Assembly: GCA_004123355.1 (NCBI GenBank)
Contig: SCHM01000003.1
Coordinates: forward strand, 2,542,001-2,606,000
Source: Amphirosellinia nigrospora
Lineage: Eukaryota; Ascomycota; Sordariomycetes; Xylariales; Xylariaceae
Reading direction: 5' to 3'
DNA: 64,000 bases
Shown: positions 1 through 15,480 of the stretch, in pieces
Numbering within the stretch: the first letter of the stretch is position 1
Layout of the letters: the number at the start of each line of letters is the position of its first letter
Translations under genes and position numbers: made by a program
The notes under the pieces: generated by a model
The model's input: the letters and a program-made list of their open reading frames with translations, nothing else
The model's database searches: none
Told to the model about the DNA's origin: nothing

Positions 1-1480
1 TTAAAAATATATATAAAAAATAATAATATTATTAAAACTATTAATTATATTATATAATTCGTTAATTAAAATATTTTCGCGTAATTTTTTTATATTTGTT
101 TAAATTTTAATATATAATATTATTTTTAATTTTAAAATTTAAGTTTTTTATATTTTTTATATAAATTTTAATTATAAATATAATAATAATTTAAGCTATA
201 AAATTATATTTATATTATTTACGAATAATTTATTTAAAAAATAAAAAGCTTTATATAATAAAATCGAAAAAAATAAATATAAGTTTTTTTAATAAATTAT
301 TTTTTACTATTTAATTTATTTATTTAATATTTTAATATTATATAATTATAGCTTAATAATTTAAACTATAATAATAAAATTATATATTATTTTAAATTAA
401 TATATATTATTAATATATATTTTTTAGTTTATTAAAAATATAAGCTTAAACGAATTTTTTTATATAAAAATTAATTTTAGCTAAATTTTTTAATTTAATT
501 TTTTTAAGTTATTATAATATTTTATTTATATAAAAGATTTTTTTACTATTAAATTTAAATAAATATTTAAAAAATAAAATTTTTTTTAATTTCGTACGAA
601 ATTTTATTTATTTAAATTTTTTTTTTTATATAATAAAAAATCTAGCATAATAAAATTTAATATATTATTTATTTATATTTTAATTATTTTAAAAATATTT
701 AAACTATTATATATAATTAATAAATATAAATTATATATAAATATTTATATTTAAGTTTTTTTTAATAATATTAATAATATATTTTAAACTAATATAATTT
801 AAATTTAATTAAACTATATAAAATATATAATATATAAAATAGTTTTTAAAAAGTTTTTTTTTTAGTTTTAAAATAAATAAATATAAATATTATATAATAA
901 TTTATTTTTTAATTAAATATAAACTTAAATAATATTTTTAAGCTTATATAAAACTTTAAAATTTATATAAAAATAAAATTAAATATTAAAATTAACTATT
1001 AGTTTATTTATTAAATTATTAATAATTAAATTAAAATAATATTTTTTTCGATATTATTATATTTTTATATAATAAGTTTAAACTTTTTATATAATTTTAT
1101 AGTTTTTTTTTAATTTTTATATAAATAAAACTTAAAAATATTTTTTTTATAAATATTTAAATTATATATAATAAATTTAAAAATATTTATATAATAAATT
1201 TATTAATTTTTATTATATTTAACTTTTTAAATAGTTTATTAAAAATTTAATAATTTTATTTATATTAGTTTAGTTATTAATTTAAAAGTTTATTTTTTTT
1301 TTATTAAAAAAGTTTATAATATTTAAATATTATATATAAATATATTAAACGTTATATATAATAAAGCTAAGTTTTTTTTTTTTAGCTAATTATTTTTTTT
1401 AATAATTATTAGTTATATAATTATATATTATTTTAGTTTAAATTATTTGTTTAAATATTTTTTTATAATAATATAGTTTA
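1..1480 (+). repeat. Left arm of a large inverted repeat
   Basis: Reading the reverse complement of about 5,290-6,785 reproduces this segment. For example, positions 15-60 match the complement of about 6,722-6,770, and 1,270-1,480 match the complement of about 5,290-5,520. The arm starts at or before the window edge, so its full length is unknown. Transposon copy A lies exactly between the two arms. Confidence 0.7.
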
Positions 1481-1489
1481 ATTTATTTA

Positions 1490-4400
1490 TAATTATAGTA
1501 TTATTTATATACAAAGTTAATATATTAGTATTAATTATATACGATAGTTAATTATTAATTATAATATTAATTGTTTATATAATAAAGTTAAGCTAATATA
1601 TCCGCTTAATTTATATATAATATATTATAATAAAATTTTTTTTATAAAAAAATTTTTTATATAAAAGCTTAGTTTTTATACGAATAATTAAAAAAAAAAT
1701 TAATAATATATAAATATTTTTTATTTATTATTATATATAATATTATATTTTTAGCTATTTAATATTAATTAATATTTTTAGCTAAAAAATATAAATTAAT
1801 AAAAATAAAATAAAATTTAAACTTAATTATATAAGCTATATTTTTATATTATATTTTAGTTTTTTTAATATTATATTAATAAAAAAAAATTAATTATTTT
1901 AATATATTTAATATTATTTTTTATATAAAAGTTTAATTAATAGCGCGTAATTATACTATTTTTTAATTATTATCGTATAAATTATATAAAAGTTCGTAAT
2001 ATAATTTAATAATTTTTTTATTTATAATATTTTAATATAATAAAAATAATAATTAATTATATAATAGCTAATATAAATAAACGTACGAAAATATTACGCT
2101 TTTAAAAAAATAGCTAAAGCAATTTTTTATTTTTTTAATTAATATTATTTAATAGTATAGCTAAAAAATCGCTTAAAAAATTAATATATTTTAAGTTTAT
2201 ATAAAATTATTAATTTTTATATATAAAATATTTTATAAAATTTTAAAATAATTATTATAAAATAAATTAATATAAATAGCGTATTTATATAAAATATATT
2301 ATATTTTATATAATTTAAAAAATTTTTAAAAATATTAATAAAAAATTTCGAAATAATAAAATTTAAAATATTTAAAAATATTTAAATTATTAAAAAAATT
2401 TTAATATTTTTCGTATAAAAAACGTTTTAAATTAAAAATTTATAAAACGGTTAAAAAAACTATATATATAACTTATAAAAAATAAATATATTTTAACGTA
2501 TAGATTTTAAATTTTTATATAATTATTTTAAATAATATTTATATTTTTATATTAAGTTAATAATTTTAAATTAGTAAAGTTTTTTTATATAATAAAATAA
2601 TTTTACGATTTTTTTTTTTTAAATAAAAAAACAAATAAAAAAAAAAATAAAAATAAAAATAAAAATAGCTAAAATAATTTACATATATAACTAAAAGCTA
2701 GCTTTTTAACTTTAAATAATAAAATATTATAAAAATAAAATATTAAAAATAAAGTTTTAAAACTTTTTATAATTATTAAACGTTATTTATTATTTATTTT
2801 AATTAATAATTTATTTTTTATATAAATAAAAATATATTATTTTAATATATAATAAAATATTTAGTTTTTTAAAATCTTTTTTAAACTTTAAAACAATTTA
2901 TTTATTATATAATATTAAATATAAAATATTTTTATTTAAAATTTAAATTTTTTTTATATATAATATTTAAAATAAAGCTATTTATTTATAAAATATTAAA
3001 TTTTTTAAAAACTTAGCAAAAAAAAAAAAATTATTTTAAAAAGCTATATAATTTATTTTATAAGAAAATATAATAATTTATTAATTATTATTATAAGTTT
3101 AAAATTATAAAAAATTAATTTTATATTATATTTTTTATAATATTAATTAATTATATAAAAAATTATTATATATATTATATTAGCTTTAATTATATAAAAA
3201 AAAACATATAATATTATAAACTTATATTTTAATATAATTATAAATTATAATTAATATTAAACTAATTAAACTAATATTATTTATATAAATATATAATAAA
3301 AAAAACTTATTTTTATAAAATATTAAAAGTTATAATTAATAAATGTTTAAAGCTTAAAAATATTTAAAATAAAATATTTAAAAAAATTTATTTAAATATA
3401 ATTATTATATAAATATATAAAAATATTCTAAAATTTAAAATATATTTATTTTTAAAAACTTATATACAAAAGATTTTTTTAATTTTTTTAATTTATATTT
3501 TTAAGTTAAAAAAAACCTATTAATTTAATATTTCGTATAAAAATAAAAAATTTTATATATTAATAATATAATTAAATTAATTATTATTTTATATAATATA
3601 AAAATATTATATAATATTTAAAAATTTTTAAAATAATATATTAGCTAAAATTATATAAATAATTATTTTTTAAAAAACTTATATATAAATAAAAAATATT
3701 TTATTTATTAAAAAAAAAATACTAATTAATTAATTATTTTTTAAAAAAAGTTTTATAAAAAACTAATATTTTAATATATATAAAATAATATTTAAAAATA
3801 AACGACTTTAAAAATTTTTAATTTATTTAATTAAATATAAAACTATTTAAATATATAATAAAAAAAAAAAAAAATTTAAATATAAAATAAAAAATATATA
3901 ATATATTATAAATAATATATTTATATATTATATAAAAAAAAATATTTAGTTAATAATTATAATTAATTATTTAATTTATTTATATTTAATAATTAATATT
4001 ATATAAATATTAAAATATTATTAAAATATAAAAGCTTTAAAATTTTTTATTATAAAAAAACTATAAATAAAAATTTACGTATAAAAAAAACTTAAAAGCT
4101 AAAATTATTTAAACTTTTAAAATAACTAAAATAAGCTTTAATAAAAACCGTATAATAATTTTAGTTAATATAATAAAAATTAATAATTAAATTAGCTATA
4201 TAATATTTTATGTTTTAAATATTTTTATTTTATTTTTATTTTTTTAAAAAATATAAACTACTTAAAAATATATTTTAATAATATAAAAAATATTATTATA
4301 TAAAAAATAAAAATAATATTTTTATTATATATAATAAAACTATTTATTTTTTAATATTAATTATAAAATATTAATTATTTTATAAAAATTAAACTATGCT

Positions 4401-5285
4401 ATTTATATAAACGATTTAAATATTTTTATATAAAAAAATTATATAAAATATTATTATACGTAAATATAAAATCGAATAATTTATTTTAAAAAAAATTTAA
4501 AAATTTTATATTATTATTAAACGTATAATAAAACTTTATAACAATTTAAATTTATAATTAAAAATAACTATAAATTTAACTATAAAATAATTATAAATAT
4601 ATAAAATAAGCAATTAATATATATATTATTAATATTATTATATTATTTTAAATAGCGATTTTTTTAAAATTAATATTTATATAAAATATATAAAAAATAT
4701 TATATAAATATTAAATTAATATTTACTAAAAACTTTTTAATAATATTATATATAACTTTAAAATAAATTTTTATTAAATAAATTTAAAAAATATATAAAA
4801 AATTAATATATAATATTATAAAATATTTATTAAAATATATTAAATAAATAAAATAAAATAAATATATAAACTATTTAAATATACGTATAATATTTTTTAA
4901 AAAAAAATTAATATATAAATAATAAATTAATTTTATAAATAATAATAAAATATTAAATAATATTATTAAATTTAATAGTTTTATATTAATTTTTTTATTT
5001 TTAAAGTTTATTTTTATATTAATAAAAATTCTTTTTATTTTTTTTTATTATATAAAAAGTAATAGCTATTTAAAAATAATAAAATATTATATAAAAACTG
5101 CGCGAAAATTAAAATTATTATATAATTAATAAATAAATAAACTATTTTTATATAATATATTTATATTTTTTTTCGAAACGAAGTTTTATATAAAAAAAAA
5201 AATAAAATAAAAAAAACTATATAAAATTAAAACAATTAAAAATTAAATATAATTATACTTTAATTAATAAACTAATATTTTTAAT
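1490..5285 (+). mobile_element. RIP-degraded transposon, copy A (forward)
   Basis: About 3.8 kb that can be followed, with many point differences, in the reverse complement of 8,800-12,650. Matching landmarks include the start around 1,490-1,800 (reverse complement at 12,340-12,650), the A-rich/AGCTAG zone near 2,620-2,710 (near 11,400-11,480) and the end at 4,900-5,285 (8,810-9,170). The left terminal segment is present; the right terminal segment found in copy B is missing. No reading frame survives, so the superfamily cannot be named. An internally coding DNA transposon is the likeliest identity, because copy B has inverted termini. Confidence 0.75.
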
Positions 5286-5289
5286 ATAT

Positions 5290-6785
5290 ATAAATTAAGC
5301 TATATTATTATATAAAAATATTTAAATAAATAATTTAAATTAAAATAATATATAATTTATATAGCTAATAATTATTAAAAAAAATATAATTAGCTAAAAA
5401 AAAAAACTTAGCTTTATTATTATATAACGTTTAAATATATTTATTATATAATATTTAAATATTATAAATTTTTTAATAAAAAAAAAAAAATAAACTTTTA
5501 AATTAATAATTAAACTATATATAAATAAAATTATTATAACTTTTAATAAACTATTTAAAAAGTTAAATATAATAAAAATTAATAAACTTATTATATAAAA
5601 CGTTTTTAAATTTATTATATATAACTTAAATATTTATAAAAAAAATATATTTTTAAGTTTATTTTATATAAAAAATTAAAAAAAAACTATAAAATTATAT
5701 AAAAAGTTTAAATTTATTATATAAAAATATAATAATATTAAAAAAAATATTATTTTAATTTAATTATTAACGATTTAATAAATAAATTAATAGTTAATTT
5801 TAATATTTAATTTTATTTTTATATAAAATTTCGGAGTTTTATATAAGCTTAAAAATATTATTTAAGTTTATATTTAATTAAAAAATAAACTATTATATAA
5901 TATTTATATTTGTTTATTTTTAAAACTAAAAAAAAAATATTTTTAAAAATTATTTTATATATTATATAATTTTATATAGTTTAATTAAATTTAAACTATA
6001 TTATTTAAAATATATTATTAATATTATTAAAAAAAACTTAAAATATAAATATTTATATATAATTTATATTTATTAATTATATATAATAGTTTAAATATTT
6101 TTAAAATAATTAAATATAAATAAATAATACGCTAAGTTTTATTACGTTAAATTTTTTATCGCGCAAAAAAAAAATTTAAACGAATAAAATTTCGCGCGAA
6201 GCTTAAAAAAATTTATTTTTTAAATATTTATTTAAGTTTAATAATAAAAAAATTTTTCGTATAAATAAAATATTATAATAATTTAAAAAAGCTAAACTAA
6301 AAATTTAATTAAAATTAATTTTTATATAAAAAAATTTATTTAAACTTATATTTTTTAATAAACTAAAAAAATATATATTAATAATATATTAATTTAAAAC
6401 TATATATAATTTTACTATTATAGCTTAAATTATTAAACTATAATTATATAATATTAAATATTAAATAAATAAATTAAATAATAAAAAATAATTTATTAAA
6501 AAAACTTATGTTTATTTTTTTAATTTTTATCGTATAAAATTTTTTTTTTATAAACAGATTATTTATAAATAATATTAAATAAATTTTATAGCTTTAAATT
6601 TATTATTATATTTATAATTAAAACTTATACGAAAAAATAAAATAAACTTAAACTTTAAAATCGAAAATAATATTATATACTAAAATTTAAATAAATATAA
6701 AAAATTATATAAAATATTTAGCTAACAAATTATATAATATAATTAATAGTTTTAATAATATTATTTTTTATATAATATTTTAAAA
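5290..6785 (-). repeat. Right arm of the large inverted repeat
   Basis: Inverse partner of 1-1,480, directly abutting the right end of transposon copy A. The two arms have diverged by scattered transitions only, as expected if they were identical before RIP acted on them. Confidence 0.7.
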
Positions 6786-7916
6786 AATTATAAAATATTT
6801 AATTTATTTTTAATATTTATTATTTTATATTTAGATTTTAAATCGTTATATAACTATTTAATTAAGCTAAAAATAACTTAAAAAAAAAATTAATAATAAA
6901 TATTATATTTTTTCGAAAGTTATATAAAAAAAAAAAATTTTAAAATATAATAAATTAATAATAAAAACAATTTAGCCGATATATTTATTAAGCGTATGTT
7001 AAACTAAATATTAAAAACTTTAGTTTTTATAAATAAACTATTTATATAAATTAAACATTTATTAAAAAACCGTAAAAAATACGTTTATATAATAAATAGC
7101 AGCTAAATATATATAAAAATAATATATTATATATAAACATTTAAAAAAGCGAATATTATATATAAATAATAAAAAAGTTAAAAAATTATAGTAAAAATAA
7201 TAACTAAAATTTATATTCCGAAAAACAACGTATACGATTAATTTTTTATTTTTTTTTTTTTTTTTCTTTTAAACTTAAACTATATATAGTAAAAATAACA
7301 AGCACTATACGATCGCTATATATAAGCGCTGCAAACGCTGCTTTAAAAACCTAGCATTATATAATATTAGTTAAACAAAACATTTTAATAATTAATATAA
7401 TTACTATACGGACTATTTTAATATAAAACGATAACTTAGCTATAATTTTAAATAAAAATCGTATAAAAGTATTTTTTCCAATATATAAATTTTATTTATA
7501 TATTAGCAAAATAATAATCGATAATACTTAAAAATAATATTATATAAAAAAATAAAAATAATTATATTTTTTTCGTTTTATTATATAATAAAAATAAATT
7601 AGCTAAATATATACTAAAAATTATTCGTATAAAATAAACAAATAAAAATATACGTACGTTTATATATAACGCTAATATAAAAGCTTTATAAGCTTAATTT
7701 TAATAAAAAAATAAACTTTAATAGTGCCGCTATTTTTTAAACGTACGAAGTTTTAAAATTACGTAATATTATTAAAAACAAAAAGTATAAAACGCAGGTA
7801 AAAAACCTTAATAAAATTAATAAGTTTAGCGGTAGCTATTGCTAATAATAATAGTAATTTTACTTTAATTGCTTATTAATATAATATTTAAAAAAATTTA
7901 AAAAGTTTTATATATA

Positions 7917-8068
7917 ATAATAATAATAGTAGTAATAATAATAATATTGCTACTAATACTACTATACTACTAATATTAATATTAATATTATTATTAATAT
8001 TATATTTATTATATAATAATTATTAGATTTAATATTATATAAGTTTATAAAATTAATTAAAATATACG

Positions 8069-8107
<39 letters not shown>

Positions 8108-8151
8108 AATATAAATATACGCGCGTAAAAAAAAAAAAAAAAAAAAAAAAA
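7917..8151. repeat. Microsatellite cluster: TAA/TAG-type, (TA)n, poly-A
   Basis: Trinucleotide runs of the aat/agt type at about 7,917-8,010, an uninterrupted alternating A/T run at about 8,073-8,102, and a run of about 25 A from 8,127 to 8,151. They lie between transposon copies A and B. Confidence 0.85.
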
Positions 8152-8487
8152 CAAAAAATAATACAAAAATAATTTAATTTATATATAATAGCAACAAATA
8201 TAAAAGCAAATATTATTTAATTTTTTAAAATATTTAAGCAAATTAAATAAAAGAATTATATAATAATTATATATAAGTTAGCTTTTTTTATCCGTATTTG
8301 CTAACTTTTTTTTTACGTACGGTTATATAAATATTAAATATTTTAAAAAATAACAATTTAATATATTGTCGGGTATTTTTTTATTTATATATTTGTTATA
8401 CGATATGTTTAATATTTTTTTTACGTTTAAATTTTTTATATTAAAAAAAATAATCGTATAAAAATACGCTATAGCTAAAAAAAAAAA

Positions 8488-11400
8488 CTAATATTATAAT
8501 TATAATATTATTTATATATAAAGTTAATATATTAATATTAATTATATATAATAGCTAATTATTAATTATAATATTAGTTATTTATATAATAAATTAAGCT
8601 AATATATCCGCCTAATTCGGTTATATAATATACCGCGGTAAAATTTTTTTCGTATAAAAAAATTCTTTGTATAAAAGCCCAGCTTTCGTACGAATAGTTA
8701 AAAAAATAGATCAATATATATAAATATTTATTTTATTTATTATTACGTACAATATCGTACTTTTTAGCTACCTAATAATTTATATATATTAAAAGTATAT
8801 TAATTTATTAATCGAAACTATAATTATATTTAATTTTTTAATTATTTTAATTTTATACGGTTTTTTTATTTTATTTTTTTTTTTATATTAAAACTTTATT
8901 TCGAAAAAAAATATAAATATATTATATAAAAATAGTTTATTTTATTTATTAATTATATAACTAATTTTAACTTTTATATATTTTTTATATAATATTTTTA
9001 TTATTTTTTAACTAGCTATTATTTTTATATAATAAAAAATAAACTTTAAAAATAAAAAAAATTAATAAAATTATTAAGTTTAATAATATTATTTAATACT
9101 TTTATTACTAGTTATAAAATTAATTTATTATTTATATATAATTAATTTTTTTTAAAAATATTATACGTACGTTTAAATAGTTTATATATTTGTTTTATTT
9201 TATTTATTATTTAATATATTTTAATAAATATTTTATAATATTATACGCTAATTATTTTTATATATTTTTTAAATTTATTTAAAAAAAATTTATTTTAAAA
9301 TTATATATAATATTATTAAAAAGTTTTTAATAAATATTAATTTAATATTTATATAATATTTTTATATATTTTATATAAATATTAATTTTAAAAAAATCGC
9401 TACTTAAAACAATATAATAATATTAATAATATATAATATATTTTAATTATTTATTCGTATAATATTTATAACTATTTTATAATTAAATTTATAGTTATTT
9501 TTAATTATAAATTTAAATCGTTATAAAATTTATTATATATTTAATAATAATAATAAAATTTTTAGATTTTTTTAAAATAAATTGTTCGATTTTATTTTAT
9601 ATAAAATAATATTTTATATAGTTTTTTTATATAAAAATATTTAAATTGTTTATATAAACAATATAATTTAATTTTTATAAAATAACTAGCTATTTTATAT
9701 AAACTAATATTAAAAAATAAATAGTTTTATTTATATATAAAAAATATTATTTTTATTTTTTTATACGATAATATTTTTTATATTATTAAAATATATTTTT
9801 AAATAATTTATATTTTTTAAAAAAATAAAAATAAAATAAAAATATTTAAATATAAAATATTATATAATTAATTTAATTATTAATTTTTATTATATTAATT
9901 AAAATTATTATATAGTTTTTATTAAAGTTTATTTTAATTATTTTAAAAATTTAAATAATTTTAACTTTTAAGTTTTTTATATATAAATTTTTGTTTATAG
10001 TTTTTTTATAATAAAAAATTTTAAAACTTTTATATTTTAAATAATATTTAATATTTTATATAATATTAATTATTAAATATAAATAAATTAAATAATTAAT
10101 TTATAATTATTAATTAAATATTTTTTTTATTATATAATATATAAATATATTATTTATAATATATTATATAATATTTTTATTTATATATTTAAATTTTTTT
10201 TTTTTTTATTATATATATTAAATAGTTTTTATATTTAGTTAAATAAATTAAAAATTTTTTAAAAATTAGTTTATTTTTAAATATTATTTTATATATATTA
10301 AAATATTAATTTTTTACGTAAAATTTTTTTTAAAAAATATAATTAATTAATTAATATTTTTTTTTTTAATAAATAAAATATTTTTATTTATATATAAATT
10401 TTTTAAAAAATAACTATTTATATAATTTTAGCTAATATATTATTTTTAAAATTTTTTAAAATATTATATAATATTTTTATATCGTATAAAATAATAATTA
10501 ATTTAATTATACTATCGATTTATATAATAAAAATTTTTTATTTTTTATACGAAATATTAAATTATTAGGTTTTTTTAATTTAAAAATATAAATAAAAATT
10601 TAAAAAAAATCTTTCGTATATAAATTTTTAAAAAATAAATATTGTTTTAAATTTTAAAATATTTTTATATATATATATAATAATTATATTTAAATAAATT
10701 TTTTTAAATATTTTATTTTAAATATTTTTTAAACTTTAAATAATTTATTAATTATAACTTTTAATATTTTATATAAAAATAAATTTTTTTTTATTTATAT
10801 ATTTATATAAAATAATATTAATTTAATTAGTTTAATATTAATTATAATTATAATTATATTAAAATATATATTTATAATATTATACGTTTTTTTTATATAT
10901 AATTAAAACTAATATAATATATATAATAATTTTTTATATAATTAGTTAATATTATAAAAAATATAATATAAAACTAATTTTTTATAATTTTAAATTTATA
11001 ATAATAATTAACGAATTATTATATTTTATTATAAAATAAATTATATAATTTTTTAAAATAATTTTTTTTATTATTAAGTTTTTAAAAAAATTTAATATTT
11101 TATAAATAAAATAATTTTATTTTAAATATTATATATAAAAAAATTTAAATTTTAAATAAAAATATTTTTATATTTAATATTATATAATAAATAAATTATT
11201 TTAAAGTTTAAAAAAATTTTAAAAAATTAAATATTTTATTATATATTAAAATAAATATATTTTTTATTTATATAAAAAATAAATTATTAATTAAAATAAA
11301 TAATAAATAACGTTTAATAGTTATAAAAAATTTTTAGAACTTTATTTTTAATATTTATTTTTATATAATTTTATTATTTAAAGTTAAAAAGTTAGCTTTT

Positions 11401-12655
11401 AGTTATATATATAAGTTATTTTATAGCTGTTTTTTTATTTATTTTTTTATTTTTTTTTTATTTGTTTTTTTATTTAAAAAAAAAAATTATAAAATTATTT
11501 TATCGTATAAAAAAACTTTATTAATTTTAAAATTATTAACTTAATATAAAAAATATAAATATTATTTAAAATAATTATATAAAAATTTAAAATTTATACG
11601 TTAAAATATATTTATTTTTTATAAATTATATAATATAGTTTTTTTTTAATTATTTTATAAATTTTTAATTTAAAACATTTTTTATATAAAAAATATTATA
11701 AATTTTTTTAATAATTTAAATATTAATTTTATTAAATATTTTAAGTTTTATTATTTTAAAGTTTTTTATTAATATTTTTTAAAAGTTTTTTAAATTATAT
11801 AAATATAATTATATTTTATATATAAATATATTATTTATATATTAATTTATTTTATAATATATTTTTAAAATTTTATAAAATATTTTTATATATATAAAAA
11901 TTAATAGTTTTTTATATAAAACTTAAAAATATATTAATTTTTTAAATAATTTTTTTAGCTATATTATTATATAAAATATTAGCTAAAAAAATAAAAAATT
12001 ATTTTAGTTGTTTTTTTAAAAATATAATATTTTTATATTTGTTTATATTAATATATTATAATTAATTATTATTTTTTATTATATTTAAAAATATTATAAT
12101 AAAAAAATTATTAAATTATATTATAAATTTTTATATAATTTATATAATAATAATTAAAAAATAATATAATTATACGCTATTAATTAAACTTTTATATAAA
12201 AATATAATATTAAAGTACGTTAAAATAATTAATTTTTTTTTATTAATATAATATTAAAAAACTAAAATATAATATAAAAAACATAGCTTATATAATTAAA
12301 TTTAAATTTTATTTTTATTTTTATTAATTTATATTTTTTAGTTAAAAATATTAATTAATATTAAATAGCTAAAAATATAATATATTATATATAATAATAA
12401 ATAAAATAAATATTAATATATATTAATTTATTTTTTTAATTATTTATATAAAAATTAAACTTTTATATAGAAAATTTTTTTATACGAAAAAATTTTACTA
12501 TTATATATCTAATATAACTAAATAAACGATATACTAGCTTAATTTTATTAATATAAATTAATATTATATATTAATATTAATTATTATATATAATTAATAC
12601 CGATATATTAATATTTATATATAAATAATATTATAATTATAATATTATTTATATA
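8488..12655 (-). mobile_element. RIP-degraded transposon, copy B (reverse), with inverted termini
   Basis: About 4.2 kb. The interior is the reverse complement of copy A. Its left end, 8,488-8,790, reads in the same direction as the left end of copy A (1,490-1,770). Its right end, 12,340-12,650, is the inverse of that segment. The element therefore has terminal inverted repeats of roughly 300 bp, which indicates a DNA transposon rather than an LTR element. Coding capacity has been destroyed by C-to-T and G-to-A change. End points are estimates to within about 10 bp because the flanks are also pure AT. Confidence 0.7.
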
Positions 12656-14499
12656 TTACGTATTAAAATAACTAATTTAAGTTAAATTATAAATTAATTT
12701 AAAAAATTTAAGTTTTATATTATAAAATTAAGTTTTTAAGCTATATATTAATATTAAAAAATTTAAATAAATTTATTAAAATTAATATTATATTAAATAA
12801 AAACTTTTATATTAATTAAAAATATAATTTTTATTAAGACTTTATTAATATTTAAAATTATATTATAACGTTTTAAACTAATTAATATAAAAACATACTT
12901 TTTAAATAATTTAAAAAATATAAAAAATTATTTATTAGTTTAAAAAAACTTTAATAAAATTTTTTTATTAAAATATTTTAATTATAATTTATTATAAAAT
13001 TAAAACTAATTTATTTAATAACGTTAGTTTTAATATATTATTATAATTATATAATAAAACTTAATATTTATATAATTTTTCGAAATATTTTATAATATTA
13101 AATTAAACTATAATATTTATAATAAAAAATTATTAATAATTATGCTATATTTTAAAAAATAAAAACTTAAATTTAATAATTATAATAAATTTTTTTTAAT
13201 ATTTATTAATAATTAAATATTAAAGTTTTTTAATAAAAATAATATTTTAATTTAAAATAAGCTAATAAATTAATTTTTTTTAAATATAATTTTTAATATT
13301 ATATTATTTTAATAAAAATAATATATTAATTAACGTTTTATTATAAAAATAAAAAAACTTAATAATTAAAAATAAAAAAAAAATATAATATTATTTATAA
13401 TATTTTAATTAATAAATAATATAATATAACTAATTTTTACGTAAATAAAATTATATTAAATAAGCTTTAATAAAATATATAACGAACTAAATATTTTTAT
13501 AAAATTATATATTAATTAAACAAATTTTTAAAAAAAACTATAAAAATATAAATATAAAATTTACTATTAATAAATAAAAATAATAAACTAAAAAACTTAT
13601 AAAATTAAAAAATAAATTATTATATTTATAAACGTTTAATTATTTTTTAATTTTTTATATTTAAAAATACGTTTTATTAAAAAATATATTATAAAATATT
13701 TATTATATATTTTAATAAAATAAAATATATAAATTTATTATTAAACGTTATTAATAGCTAAAACTAAATAAAAATTATAATTATTATAATAAACTATATA
13801 AAATATAAACTTATTAAAATATTTAAAATAAAATTTTTAATAAATTTATACTTTTTTAATATTTAAATATATATCGCTATTTTATTATCGATTTTAAATA
13901 AATATTTAAAAATAAATATAAATATTATAATATATTAATTATAATAAACTATTTAAATAAATAAATATAAACTATACTTTATATTATAAAAATAACTATA
14001 AAAAACGCTACTAAAATATATTATAAAAAACTTTTTTAAATTTTTAAAATATTATAATTATAACTTAAACTATAAATTTTAGTTTATTTTTGCTTTTATA
14101 AATAAATTATATAAAATAAATATAATATATATTAATTATTATAAAATATTATAAAATTATAAAACAAATAAAAATTATAATAATAAAATTTTAATTAAAA
14201 ATTATAACTATATAAACTATTATTAAAATAACTAATTTAAATATATATTTACTATAAATTATATAAAGCTTTAATTTTTTATATTTTAATAAACCTATTA
14301 TTTATAAAATAAAAATAGGTTTTTTAATATTATTTAATTTCGATTAAAAAAATCGGACTATAAATAAAAAGCTATAAAAGCTTTTTAAAAAAAAAAAAAT
14401 AATTCGAACAAATATATAACTAATTAAACTATAAAAGTTAATATAAACCCGATTTTAATATAAAAAACTATATATTAATTTTTAAAAAAAAAACAATTT

Positions 14500-15480
14500 T
14501 AAAAATAAATCGTTTATTAAATAAGCTAGATTTTTTATAATATAATAAAAGTTTAAAATATATAAAAAATAAAATATTTTATATTAAATATTTTTATAAT
14601 TTAAAAAATATTTAATCGGTATTATATAAACCGATTATAAAAATATTTAAATAATTTATTATTAGGTTAAAAAATAAAAACTTAAAAAAAAAAATAATAA
14701 AATTTAAAAACGAAAAAATTTATAATTAAAAAAATATAAACTTTTCGATTTTATTATTAAAAATTATAATATTAAATAAATTAAAAAGTTAAAATCTTAA
14801 TAATATATAATATTTTAAAAAAACTTTAAAATAGTATAAAATATTAAAAAATTTTATAATATAAACTTTAATTTAGCCGGACTTTTTATACGATTATAAA
14901 TATAGCTAAATATAGCGTAAAATAATAATTTTAATAAGCTATATTTAAATAATAATAAAGTTATAGCGTAAAAAAAAATAACGCGAAAAAAAAACGCGTA
15001 AATACTATAAAAGCTTAAATATTATTAAGCAAAAAAACTTTAAATAATATATAAAAAAACTAGTATAATAATTTAATAATATAAAAGCTTTATAAAATTA
15101 TATTAATAAAAACTTAAAGCGATTTTTTTTTTCGCTAAAAAGTATTATAATTTTAACTTTAGTTAAATTACTTTTTTTTTCGAGGGGGAGTAGTTATAAA
15201 TCTACAAGCTTTAATAGCTATGCTTTATTAGCTATAATACTTATAATTTTTACTTATAATAACTATTATTTATAATAATATAGTTATAGTAAATAAAAGC
15301 AAGCACTAGTAATAAATATAGCTGTTTTACGCGAGTATTTAAGTAGCTGTTTATAACATAAACGTAAACCTTTTTTTTTCCTACTTTATTTATAAATTTT
15401 ATATATAATAATATTATATATTAAAGCTTTGTTTTTTCGAATGTATAAAAGCGTAACTATAACTTTTTAATAAGTTAGAT
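14500..15480 (+). repeat. RIP-degraded retroelement 3' end, unit 1
   Basis: This about 1-kb unit is repeated in the same orientation immediately downstream (15,480-16,450). Near its 3' part sits a short purine-rich tract (about 15,180-15,190, cgagggggag) followed by a segment that is also repeated after the second tract. A polypurine tract followed by a repeated segment is the arrangement seen at the 3' end of LTR retrotransposons. The assignment is an inference, since no coding sequence survives. Confidence 0.5.
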
